Source of the DNA: Styela clava | Lineage: Eukaryota > Chordata > Ascidiacea > Stolidobranchia > Styelidae | Direction: 5' to 3' | Assembly (NCBI RefSeq): GCF_964204865.1 | Contig: NC_135255.1 | Span: 20,303,135-20,367,134, forward strand | DNA: 64,000 bases | Shown here: positions 35,984 through 47,824 of the stretch, piece by piece | Layout of the letters: each line of letters begins with the position of its first letter | Numbering within the stretch: position 1 is the stretch's first letter | Notes under the pieces: generated by a model | Databases searched by the model: none | Seen by the model: only the letters and a program-made list of their open reading frames with translations | Told to the model about the DNA's origin: nothing | Program-made: the position numbers and the translations under genes

Positions 35984-37670
35984 ATTTGTGAGTTTTCGTA
36001 GCAGGAATATAGCAGATAGCAGGTACAGTCAAGACACCACCAATAAAAAAATATCGATATATTTTGTATTACTCTGTGTTTCTAAGCGCACAGGCTCCAG
36101 ACGGAGTTTCGAGTGTTATATGTAATCGGAGTCGATATTCGAACCAGTTTAATAATTTCCTGATTAATTCTGGTCAAATATATTATTTTCGATGTAATTT
36201 TCCTTTTTATCTAGTACCAAAGATCTTGGTTTATTGAACATGATTTGGTCGTGGATCGCCATCTTTCTTATAGGTGAGTAAACAAGAAGACAGGGAAAAG
36301 CAATTAATTGTATTCTAACTGGGCTGGGAATTTCAGTGAAACTGCTTCAACCGCTAACCGGGTAACCGCAGCGTCAGGTTATGTCACAATGGTCCTAGAT
36401 CAATTTCGCAGTTCTGGCCCATTGGAGATTGGAGTGGTTAAAAGTTGATAAATCCGGATTTAAACACGTAGCGGTAATAGCGCAAAATAGATGGCATCTT
36501 CTGTAGAAAGCCCGAGCCACTAATGTAAAAATGTGATACTTGAGAAAACCACGTTTTAAAATTAAAAATGGTAATTATCCATCTAGAGTTGGGAATGATT
36601 TGGAAGTTTAATTTGAAACATTATATTGTGACCGGAAACTGATTCTGAACTTATCATTGTCAAGTTTTATATTCAGCAATACTCCGATTATTTCCTTACA
36701 TTTCCTTGATGCTAACGAATAAAATGAGTGATATCTTTTTGAATTCAAGGCCAAAATAGATAAATTGTGATAAACTATTCATTTGAAGAAATTGTGCAGT
36801 ACCAAGGTGATTATTACCTGAGATGTCAGTTAACGGTAAAAAAACGTAACTGTTAACAATTTAATATTGGTTAACCATTCCCAGCCCTAATTCTAACTAA
36901 GTAGTGAACCAGCAAATAATTTTGACATAAAATGCTGCCATGCTTATCATGTTCCTGATAAAAAAAAAAATTGCATTACTTATTTTTCACTAATAGCATT
37001 CGTCGGCAAATTCTAATCTTGCTAGCTGTGGTTGCTAAGTTTGCTGAAAAAGCAGTCGCTAAAAATACCAATTTTACTATTTTTAATTTCTTCTTCATAT
37101 GCCTACTCTAACCATTTGTTCAATGTGTTAAATCTATCTATATTGTTTAACACATCAAATCCTAGGTACTTCAAACGATTATAGAAAATTAAAACACTTG
37201 GTCGGACAAAAAAACCACTCTGCCCAAACACTACGAAAATCTCATAAAAGTATAAACGATTTTTTCAATGTAATTTTGTATTTTAGGCTCCTTAGCAGGT
37301 AGTAATGGTCAGTGTGGTGGAAAAGAAATTAACATAACAGGAGGAAATGGTGTAATAAGTTCTCCAAATAATTCCAAAGAATATGGAAGAAGTGCAAACT
37401 GTTCATGGAATTTCACTCCTTCGGAAGATTACGCCCTCGTGTTAACAATCACGTATCAGAGGCTTTATATAGTCACGCTAGGAAACATAAAGCTATGCTT
37501 GGGATCGTACAGTCTTACAATAAATAACGGTATGGGATATGAAAATACTTGGATTTACTGTTGAAAATATAACTTGCTCTACAAAAAACAACGGTTAGAA
37601 TGTAGATGACCTTGTTAACCTAACTCATGCTCTATTTCATTCATTAAGGAGTGGTTAGCTATTTAACGAT

Positions 37671-37753
37671 GATGTGATAAAAAATAATCATCAACACATA
37701 CTCTGTAACGATCAGGCTTCCCATATGTATTGATGATTATTTTTTATCACGTC
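37671..37753. repeat. Short inverted repeat in an intron of E
   Basis: The 30-base arm starting GATGTGATAAAAAATAATCA and its near-perfect inverse ending at 37753 flank a 23-bp loop. MITE-like hairpin. Confidence 0.6.
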
Positions 37754-38463
37754 ATACCCTAATAGTAGTGCTCTATGTCAGACTATATTGTAAATCGGGG
37801 AGCATTCCTGACTGCGAATTCTATTGCTCAATCGTGTGAAATACCATTTATTCAATTCAGATACACAAGAATGTACGCGATACGTTGATGCTACATATTC
37901 AGGTTAGCTGATTGAACCCTTTGAATACTTCGACTCTATGTGCGGCAGCGATGCAGAGAATAATGTTCGCGTTCAGTATGTATCGGACGGACGCACATAT
38001 AATGGTTCGGGAGCAGTGACAGGCACAATGGGTTTTAAAATTCAGTACAAGTTTCTACAATGTTCCACAGTTATAGGTAAGTTTTGGATTTATTTCTGAA
38101 CAATAAATATGAAATTTTTCTGTGGAAATGAAACTTCAAGTTTCAGTCATTATTAATTTGGCCTTTTGATTTTGAAGTATTCACTGACACAAGTCAGGAA
38201 TCACAAAATAAGGCAGTTATATCAAATATAACGTTTGAAATTGGATAATTCCTTGTTTTCTAAGAAACAACGACTGAATACGACCAACAAGCGAGTACCA
38301 ATCCAGACAACAACCATTCCGTTTCTACCTCAAATGTAGCCCCGCACTCGACCGTTGCTACGATAAGTGCAACCGAGATTACACAGACCGATACAACAAC
38401 GAAGTCCGCTATCACGGGTAAGCGTACAGATTAATTTCTCCTGACAGTTATTATATTCTATAA

Positions 38464-38645
38464 CAGGGGAGTGCAACTAGCTATACCTGAGCTTGTGCGA
38501 AGCTAGCAAGGTATGTCATAACATCAATTACCAACGTTTTTGTACCTGCAACTATTAGAAATCATATATTGAATAAAGGTGCAGGTCGCGGTTTTGCCCA
38601 GATGTTTGTATTTGTCCCTCCTGTATTAAAGGTTGCACACCCCTG
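38464..38645. mobile_element. hAT-type MITE in an intron of receptor E
   Basis: The termini CAGGGGAGTGCAACTAG and GGTTGCACACCCCTG are inverted copies. Flanks TTCTATAA / TTCTAAAA match 7 of 8 bases. The interior matches the right part of 27140-27509, so it is a shortened member of that family. Confidence 0.75.
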
Positions 38646-41517
38646 TTCTAAAACATAAAAAACAAAACATCTTTGAAATTTTTATTGGGTAAATACTAAA
38701 TGAACGTTTCAAGATTTTCAGTCTAAATAGGCCTGCAGTACATATAGCTTAGCTTAAGAATTTTTTCACCGTGACTGAAGCTGTGGTATTCGTGTTTAAT
38801 ATAGGTCCAAGATTTACTCTCAATAGTTTGGTGACAAAGAAAATTTTAAGCATCATATGAAATAGATCCCACAGTGTATTCTGAAACTCAGTAAATACTG
38901 TAATTGTCGAGTAACGTATGTTTAGTGAGACAAATCAAGAAGTCAAATCCAATTGAAACCGGAAGCCCTCAAAATTATTTTACAAGCTAATCAAATCCAC
39001 AAAAGTTCATACTAAATTATACGTCTTTTGCATTATGCTGAAACGAGCAAACGCAAATAATGAGTTAAATTTCTCATCTAACTAAAAAGATAATATTTAA
39101 ATTTCCCATTGAATGTAGTGCATAAACTCTAATAAACCCGATGTAAACAAATACATCTTACAATTAGGTCTGTTGTTATGTGAACTATCATGCAGCAGAA
39201 AATTAATCATTCAGAACTATTTCCTATTATAACAGATACAGAAAACGATGATGCAGCATCCAAAGAAACTGATGGGAATTCAGATGGGATAAGCGACACC
39301 GCAAAGCTTTTCCTCGTTTCTATCCCAGGATTCATTGGCATTATCATACTCGTGGTGACTGCAATCGTATTTTGCAGGAAAAGAGGGTAATCAACTAAAA
39401 TACTTCCTTGATAAGGCAATTCAATATTTGTCTTGGTTATACACGTACAGAGATAAGTATATAATTAGCATAAGCCGAACGGATATCTTGCATAGGCGCA
39501 ATGTATAGTTACTGCGTTGAACCAAACCATATAATCGTTGCTTATAAGATATTTCATATTCAACCCCAGTGACTTGAGTAGGCAATTCCGAACGAAAAAG
39601 CTTTCAGTTCCAATAATTTTAGCTTTCCAATCTAAGTATCGCGGCCTTGCCCAGAGCCTTGTTCGCAGTGAAAGTCTGAAAACGCCTTCAGCTTCTGAAT
39701 CCACCCAAGGTAACATTTCATGAGCGTTGTATAAGTCAAAGTTAAAGTTGAATATAATTGAAAAAATATGATAAAAAATATAAGTAATGAATATCATTGC
39801 GATAATACGAGGATATATTTTAACAGGGACAAATCTCAAAAATATAAAAATTTTGAAAAAGACAATGTTGGTGAAAATAAGATGGGAAATGCTGAATCTC
39901 CAATCCAAGAACCTGACCACGACACTGCTACAGGTACAAACTTAATAAATAGATCGTGATACGGGAACACATCCCAAGTTGACTAAAATCTTATATCTAA
40001 AACCTCCTCTTCAATTTTAAAAACGTTTCGCTCTCGAAAGGAAGCGCTGAGTACAAAAAAATGAACATGATGAACTCTTGAGAAAATAATAGTGTACGAT
40101 CGTTTTAATTGAAAAAAGTTTTTGCCAAGTTGCAAAGTCATATAAACTTGTCTAAAAGCAGTATCGATTTAAATTAAAAGCGAAATTATATCAGTATATA
40201 TTTCAGCCGAAAATAATGAGCCGACAACCTCAACAGTTCAAGACGAGGAAACTCCGTATGCAATCATGTATTCTGCTCTTGCTCGGAAAGACAAAGAGGG
40301 GGATGCAAATGAATTATTATGGGGTAAACTAAATATTCCGATTACAAAAACATTTGTAGTGAGAAAGATCACAAATGAATGAGCAACGTTCACATATCAT
40401 AACGTATCTCAGGGTCTCTACAACTATTCTGCATTGATCCAAGAACACATCAAATCGCATAAAAAATCATTTCATGGAATCAAATGCAATATGTTTTTTT
40501 TTAGATGAAAAGAAAACATCGGCAATTGAAGAAGACGAGCATAAATACGACATGTATTCTGCCGTTGTACGAAAGACTGAAGGAGGTGACAAAGAGACGA
40601 TTCATGTGTGATCGCCCGATAGTTTTCCTACTTTTTCATACGATGACGGCTTGCTTATGTTTTAGAAGTCTGACTTGCTCTTCACACCTTGATTTTCAAA
40701 TTATAACCCAAGCTTATAGTGAAAGTGAGAAGGGGGACTGGGAATTATTAGACACGTTTGCTTAATTTTTGTTTGTTTTTGGCAGTCGTGTTAATTTTGT
40801 AATTGGGATTGTTTACTTTGTGATTAATTACTGGGCCAATCGCGTTCAAATATTATATCATGAGCTGATAATAACATCACTTCTATACATTCTCTGGAAC
40901 CCCAACTTTTTAGATTTTTCATCTAACGCTATCTGCGAGCTTACGTCCATCGAAATAAGTCAGTTCATGGTGCTCAGCGCCAGTACCCTTTCGTTTTCGT
41001 TCATTTAACTTAATGTATATTATTAGTATTGGACTCTTTATTATTAACAACTATCCATGGATTTAATCGACTCCCTACGCTTGTATCTGTCTCTCTCAAC
41101 TGTTTCTGGGTTCTTTTTAATTGAATTAACTGAGCAATGCAGATAACGATTCATGAGCATTTTTATTATTTTATTATCTTTAAAACAGCATATTATCGTA
41201 GCTGTAATCTTATTATTTTACTTTTCTCTGCTTGGACTGGAAAATTCTCACATTTAATAATATTATTTGTCTTGCTGCATTCAAACAAGTCTTTTGTTTT
41301 TTAAGCCTTAAAACTGTCAAGCAGGAAAACGTAAGATTTAAATTGACACAGACATTTTGCATACCTATACACCTATTAGCAACAATCACTTATATAACGC
41401 CATTGATTTAGCTGGAGCAATTGCATCACGCCAAATACCTTTTTGAAAATCACCAATGAGATCGCGTGTTTCTTAGTTTTAAAATCTCGATTTGTTAGTG
41501 TTTAGACCAGGGGTGGG

Positions 41518-41757
41518 CACGGTTTTTGAACCACGGACAAACATTTTGCCCACCTAGACAGCGCAGAGGTAGAAGAGGAGAACAATAAGCCTCGTGCTAA
41601 AACTAAATTTAATCGCAATCTCAACAAATTCCTTGAGCTACCTTTTAGCTGAAACATCAAAACTTGGTTTTACCTTGGTTGTGGCAACATCGGACGGGTC
41701 TGATTGGATTACCAAACGGGCCGGATTTAGCCCGCGGCCATAGCTTGCCCCTGTCAG
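41518..41757. mobile_element. hAT-type MITE with perfect target duplication
   Basis: It starts CAGGGGTGGGCACGGTTTTT; near the right end are AGCCCGCGGCC and TTGCCCCTG. GTTTAGAC occurs directly on both sides (41510-41517 and 41758-41765), a perfect 8-bp duplication. The last four bases (TCAG) extend beyond the usual CCCCTG end. Confidence 0.75.
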
Positions 41758-42109
41758 GTTTAGACGTTGCTGCATAATATGTTTACACAAACCCACGTGA
41801 TGCGATGACAAATCGTAATGTTTGGCCCCTAGTTGAGCTAGTGCTATCGTGCAAATTACACCAGTGACTTGTTTTCCTTATCTCTCATATTTCGCGTGGG
41901 AAATGAATGATGTTTTCAAAACATTAACTGTTTCCATAGCCTGAAGTCTGAGTGGTAGTTGCACGCCAACGTCACAGTTATTTTGCTTAGTTTGCGTAAG
42001 CAAAGCAGTAGTTGAAGATATGAATTAAGAAAAGTTGCAGTATTGCCGGTATGGACATGGCCACTAACATATCACGAGTTGAACGCCCAATTAGAACTTT
42101 AGCAAAATG

Positions 42110-42397
42110 ATATACATGTTTGTAGTTTTCGAGCGAAATTAACATTCAATATAGCAGTTGACAGAAATAATTGAAAAACTACTGAGACACCATTGTTGGG
42201 AGTAATAGAGTTATGTATTACTGAATAGTTAATAGGCTTACACAATACAAATGTCGCCATTGAGTGACAATTAGAGATGTGCAATCGGACTACAAGGATT
42301 TTTATATCCGATATTGTTTGGCATGCTACAATATTATGTATCAATTGATTTTAATTGAATATTTTCGATATTATGGTCACTTTGTTATTACTTCTAG
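42110..42397 (+). promoter_or_regulatory. Conserved 5' module of receptor F ending in a lone splice acceptor
   Basis: It contains AACATTCAATATAGCAGTTG, ACAGAAATAATTG and ACTGAGACACCATTG, matching the modules of D, H and I. It ends with TTGTTATTACTTCTAG. Confidence 0.4.
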
Positions 42398-42428
42398 ACT
42401 AAGACGAAATAGATTAGTTTGATAAAAC

Positions 42429-45400
42429 ATGGTTTCTTCGTTGATCGCCATCTTGATTTTAGGTAAGTAAAGCAAGTAACAATAATCAACTGTATTTTAT
42501 ATATACCGTATACGATAACAAACTACGACAGAAATTATTCTCAGATTTCTGATCAAAAATCTCGCATTTCCCATATTTTATCGATAAATCTTAGTCCCGC
42601 TCAGCTCAAAAGAAAGTTACAAAAAAACTATTTGCGCGAAATATCAATTTAACAATGTTTTTATTTTTCTGCCATTTCAAGTGTTGAATCTATCCCAACC
42701 AAGGACACATTAAATCCCAGATACTTCGATTTGAAGTATTACTTTTCCAACTGCTGCCTACTCTTTCTCATATTATCGCATTTCCGTTACTGTCAAGAAA
42801 AATCATTTAATAGCACAACCTTATACAATAACCTCATTTTCCGTACTCTAGGCGCTGTATCCGGTGACAACAGTCAATGTGATGGAGAAGAGATGAACAT
42901 AACATCAGGAAACGGTGCAATAAGTTCTCCAAATTATCCCAAAGAATACGGAAGAAGTGCAAATTGCTCATGGAAATTCACTCCTTCGGAAGGTTACGCT
43001 CTCGTTTTGACAATCACATATCAGAGGCTTTATATTCTTGAAACTTCGGGAAAGCTATGCTTGGGATCTTATGTTCTCTCCATAAACAATGGTTAGTATT
43101 ACGCCAATATTAGTTGAGAATTTACAGAAGTTCTCTCGTATGAGTTGGGGTTGAACAATTTAGGAAAACCAAACAAGCTATGCTTGGGATTTTGTGTGCC
43201 TTTCCATAACCAATAGTAGTTAGTGAATATAGCGATATTTGAATTGAATGTAGAAAATTCACTAGCTTGGATTTGAATAAAATCTCACAATAAAGTGGTT
43301 TCCAATTTATTCTCAATACATTTGATTGATTGATTTTTTACCCTCGATTTATCAACTCTGAAAATGCTACGTAGTCTTATTCCTAAACATGTGCATGGCA
43401 AGGCCAGATTAGGCTTGCCACGATGGAGTGATAAAACGACGCTCCCGTAGTATGTGCACCAAGATGACGAACATAGTTCGTGTACCAGGTTAGGATGAGG
43501 TCATAATTTTATTCCAATTTTCCTTATTTTAGTTCTATCACGAGTTCGGAGACTAGCCAAGTGACTCCCGTAGTATTTGTATCTGAAATTATGGCCTAAT
43601 CCTAACCTGGTATACACACTTCGTTCCGGTATCCGCCATCTTGGTTCACATACTACGGGAGTACCGATAAAACTATATTTGATGCACAGGAAGATACATG
43701 GATGGTATACGTGCCGCTACATTGATTGAAGTTTCCCATGTGAATCGGAAAACGAACCGATGATAGGAATCTGTTGGAATTGTCGATAAAACAGTAATCG
43801 ACATCATAAAGGAATCGGCGGATATTTGCCAATGTTTCTGAATGTCATAAAAGTACTCATTCGAAATAGCCTCTTTGCTTACTAGTATCGCGCAAAGGCA
43901 AAATAGTGTGTTCATTTTACAATGAATGTCAAAACGATAAAATTAAATTCAGATGCACAAGATTGCTCGAGATATTTAGATGCCAGATATTCATATACAC
44001 TGACTAAACCTTTCGAATACTTCTGCGCTGGAGACGCAGGGAATAAATCGAGTGTTCATGTTCAGTATATATCGGACGGGCGAACATATACTGGTTCGGA
44101 GAATGTGATTACAGCAGCAATGGGTTTCAGCATCCAATACAAGTTTTCACAATGTTCCACAGTTACAGGTAAGTCTTGAACAATAAATATGAAATATTTC
44201 AATCAAAGTCACTAAACTTATTTATAATAAGTCTTCTTCAAACAAAGACGAGTAATCATGCACACGCATAAAGATTTTTGTGCATGGAATTATTTGAAAG
44301 AACGAATCTTCTCCATTCGGTGTTTCCAACTGATTTACATATTGATTTACACACGCGAACATTGAGTGTGCTAGATGTGGCAAGTGTTTGAAAGCGTAAG
44401 ACAAAAAAATGACCCTTGATTCTAGTGAAAACCATTGGCTATTAGGAACGAAGTGTATAAGTGGAAAAATAAAACATAAATTATTCATTTTAATGCAGCA
44501 CGCGCTCACCTGGATACAACTAATGCTCCTACTACCACACACTATCCGTCTTATCCCACTACTGACGTAGTCAACACGGTTGAAATATTACCCAATACTG
44601 CAAATTTGGAAGTGGTTACTCGTATTAACGCTAAGACAACAGGTTTTAAAATCAGACCAGAAATAGGCATCACGTCGGATCGTTCAACAATCACCCCATC
44701 GCAAAATACTATGGGTAACTATGAATTTTGTATGTAATATTTAACCATCGGATGATGAAACCCATCCTGGGTAAAATTACCCCATTTTAGTACATGGTGT
44801 CGTTGCTTTTCTAAGTTTGTCCGAATATTCTTTTGCGTTCTATATTTAATCTGCTAATTGTTAGATGACGTGCTGTGTACTGAGTGATCAGTTATGGACA
44901 TTCAGTCTTTTTTTTCATCCCACTGCATAAAACTGCATTCGAAATTGATTGAGCGATTCAAAGGTTACTATATACAGTACTTGTAACAGGAACAGTCAGC
45001 ATATGCGCTGATAGACATTCGAGCACAAGTGGGATGAGTCAAACAACTCTAATTCTCCTCCTCTCCATACCGGAATTTATCTTTGTTTTACTCATGATCG
45101 TGGCTGGGATTGCATTCTACAGAAAAAGACGGTCCGTATTATTTATGATTGGAATTATAAATCCTAATCTTTATCCTAAAGCTTAATGATCCGATATTCA
45201 TTTCATCGCCAACCGACACTAACAAAATATGAAACGATATGTGAATTCCTAAATTTTCTTAGAAACCAAAACTGGTTACTGGGCAATGGCACACGGGATC
45301 AAAAAGTACTCAGGACAATTTATTTCATAAATTTGCAACAATGATGAATCTTCTCGTAGCCAGAGTGTGTGTTAGTTACGTTATAATTTTTTCATGAACG

Positions 45401-46423
45401 TACTAATTAATCATAAAGTATGATCTTAAAAAAGGCGTGGGTCACGCTTTATGAATCGTAGGTACGTGACGCACGACTAATAAAATTAGTAGTCGAGTTG
45501 CGTTTTCAATCCAATCACTTTTTCACTTACACTTTTCAGAACAACAATATTAGTACTACATACATGGATTAACCTAGTTAGAATGTTTTTGATGAGGGTT
45601 GGTATTACAATTATTTACATCCTCTGTACGCGGTGCTGTAATCTCTGTCCAAAATTAAACAAATCATCCTAAACTTCGAGCGCTTGTAAACTTGCTACTC
45701 CTCCCACATTGTCGATATTTGTATCTTATGGAAATATTTTAAGGACCCCCCTAAAGACGAATCTGATGTGATTTAATATACCCAATATTTTCAAAGATCA
45801 CAGCGCTCAGACCATGTCAACACTGCACAAGGGACTGTTCCTAATTCTACTGAGATGGGAAACATCAGTTCTATGAGACAAAAAGGAACGTCAGGTAATC
45901 TGTTAGTAATTTCAAATACAGCATTGGGATATACTAAAAAGTTGCACTTTTCGTATTGAACCGATTTAAAATCTCAAGGTGTTTTTGTTATTTTCGTTCA
46001 ACGCTGTTATTGTCGTGTTTATGTATGTCAGTGGAACAACTCTCATGTTAGTGGTTGGTTTTCCGTCCCAGATTAGATATTTTCGGATTCCAGCAATATC
46101 CGGCTCATTTTGAACTATCAATATTTGTTAATAGAACTCATTCGAACCCACAGGCATGTAACTAGATCAGTTACTAACTTTTCTGACAAGGTAGGGTACT
46201 AAGGTTGATACAGTACTATCCTACTACAACAAAGAATAGGAATTTCAAAATAACATATAGAATATATTCAGGTACCGATGGCTACGAAGAAGTTCAAGTC
46301 GGGCCATCTGGTGGATATGAAGAGATACGACAAGCAACTGATGGATACGAGAAAGTGCAAATCGGGGCAACATCTCAGGAACAAGAAAGTGGATATAAAG
46401 CCACGTATGTGAACGTTGCATAA
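42429..46423 (+). CDS. Receptor F, intact class 1 (ITAM-like) CUB receptor, 365 aa
   Basis: Exons: 42429-42462 (signal MVSSLIAILILG), 42852-43091 and 43953-44168 (CUB), 44499-44714 (stalk), 44990-45131 (membrane), 45797-45894, 46272-46423 (tail). The sum is 1,098 bases, one open frame. CUB landmarks: SSPNYPKEYG, NCSWKF, CLGSYVLSINNG, SVHVQYISDGRTYTG and GFSIQY. Exon 3 lacks three residues (DSM) before the Cys, in frame. The stalk is Thr-rich. The membrane span LILLLSIPEFIFVLLMIVAG holds the class 1 Glu, followed by YRKRR. The tail has YEEV-x7-YEEI-x6-YEKV and a final YVNV: ITAM-like spacing, YEEI as the classic Src-family SH2 ligand, and Y-x-N as for Grb2. The donor after the membrane exon is GTCCGT, unusually weak. 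A splice acceptor lies 31 bases before the ATG. A cell-surface activating role is inferred. Confidence 0.88.
43438..43665. mobile_element. MITE of the GCTCCCGTAGTATGTG family, full length, in an intron of F
   Basis: The ends are GACGCTCCCGTAGTATGTGC and ACATACTACGGGAGTACC. It is flanked on both sides by GATAAAAC (43430-43437 and 43666-43673), a perfect 8-bp duplication. This copy defines the family ends and suggests an 8-bp-duplicating (hAT-like) mobiliser. Confidence 0.78.
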
Positions 46424-47824
46424 AAATCGAAAGACAAACATTGTGCAACAATACAGTAAAAGATTTTTTTCATCGACCGACTTCCTAACTACAAAGCTTT
46501 TCTATTACTCACTCCAGTGTGGAATTTTAAACGACTTCACAGGGTTGGGTGGTAACTGACTCCAATGACCGCATGGTCGTATCGTTGCCACCCAGTATGT
46601 ACCGAGAACTTTTATATTTCAATCTAATTTCATTTTGTTGTGTATATGTTTCTGGTGGACGAACAAAATAAACTTTCGCATACGTATGAATTTGTCGTCG
46701 TAAAATTATTTCATACTTGAACCGAAATGTTTTAAAATTTGTTTGAAAAATTAGTATCACATTCAAAAATTTAAATAATTTTGACCAAAGAAAACTTTCA
46801 TTGAAATGAAAAGCTATTCAAATTTGCTTTATGTTTGATCCATTTACGTATTAGTTCTATTAATATTTGCTAATTATAAAGTTTTATACGTTTTTGACAG
46901 TCTTTCAAATATTTCACGGGTATAAGTAAGTTGCTGTTACCATCTCGGTGGTCGTTTGTAAATATCCGCTTGATGCATTTTAATTGATAATAGAAACAAT
47001 GCTTTGCTTAACCTGTATTAAATGAACTTTGTTGGACTTAAATGAACTTTGGGAATGGGAAAACTTCTTTTTCATACTTTATCTATTTTACTTATTATTA
47101 TCAACTATACAAAATCAAGCTTCATTTTAGAAAGACCAAATCAAAGAAATAATGAAATGAAGCCAATGTCCTTAGAATGAACTAAGTCAATCTCAATCGA
47201 GACAGTCCAAAGCAAGTAAGAGAAATTTCCAAGTAGTCACCAACGATTCGTTCACTCTTAGCAAGACTATGGCTTCGAACTCTGGTCTCCAAATTGGATT
47301 GGCACTTCACGTATATGGATTCAACTAAACCCCTTGCTTACACAGTTATTGATGTTCAAGAGCCGGTTTCCGGTTCGGAGTAGCCTGACAAATAGGCCAA
47401 GTCCGACCGAAAGTCAATAGGTGTCATTCTATGACATTTATTTATCAATTAAACATAAGTTTCTGCAACTTACTTGTGAGAATTTGCATGTGTATTATAT
47501 ATTAATAAAAACTTATCGATTGAACTTCAAGGGTGAATAATTTGGCGACGTCGTGGTTCCGGATATCAGACCAGGGATATGAATACGCATTGCTATGGCG
47601 CCACATTATACATTTTCAATATGTGTTGTTTAGACTATTTTCGCTCCGAACAAGTCCGTGTATAAGCAGTAATTTGATATGCATGGTACTATATTTCAGA
47701 GGACCACAAGCTTCCCATCTAGCAGTGTTCACTAATTTATTGTACTTTGAGCGAGATCAAAAAATGGGTGGCAATGTTTTGCACAAGACCTTTGGTGGGT
47801 CACGGCGTCAACCCTTACGGGTTG
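46424..47824. other. 3' flank of F and class 1 downstream block
   Basis: AT-rich flank similar to 19908-21000 and 33691-34300, then the class 1 block (about 47110-47300), then a segment at 47520-47820 (GCGCCACATTATACATTTTC) related to 22130-22400 and 51060-51300. It runs directly into the truncated first exon of G. No gene seen. Confidence 0.5.

Larger units (their letters stand above)
33691..36214. other. Class 1 3' block of D, MITE, and inverted duplication before E
   Basis: The class 1 downstream block (about 34300-34800) and a MITE copy (34923-35082) are followed by a segment at 35100-35530 related to those at about 22230-22500, 47640-47830 and 51130-51480, and then a long inverted repeat at 35578-35983. 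No gene seen. It ends at the acceptor of E (AG 36213-36214). Confidence 0.5.
36240..40611 (+). pseudogene. Receptor E, class 2 (ITIM-like) CUB receptor with a single internal stop
   Basis: Exons: 36240-36273 (signal MIWSWIAIFLIG), 37287-37529 and 37861-38076 (CUB), 38265-38417 (stalk), 39236-39386 (membrane), 39827-39933, 40207-40323, 40505-40611 (tail). These add to 1,128 bases, a multiple of three, with one in-frame stop: TAG in exon 3 where relatives read GGT TCA. All splice sites look usable. A relative of the second stalk exon of C survives only as a decayed stretch near 38940-39000. The CUB is close to that of F and D, whereas stalk and tail follow C and H. Tail motifs: PYAIMYSAL (ITIM consensus), KYDMYSAVV, terminal IHV. 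Either a very young pseudogene, a null allele or a base error; otherwise a 375-aa receptor. Confidence 0.8.
40612..42397. other. Class 2 3' block of E, hAT MITE, and 5' module of F
   Basis: 40612-41350 matches the flanks of C, H and I. A hAT MITE lies at 41518-41757. From about 42110 the conserved 5' module begins, ending in the acceptor AG at 42396-42397. No gene seen. Confidence 0.55.

Noticed and set aside
38940..39000. Functional second stalk exon in E
   Set aside because: It aligns with 26085-26156 of C but has an in-frame TAA and no good donor; skipping it keeps E in frame.
42852..44168. Two separate CUB domains per gene
   Set aside because: The two exons supply the first and second halves of one CUB: SPNYP, CSW and C-GSY in the first, MCG, VQYISDG and GF-I-Y in the second.
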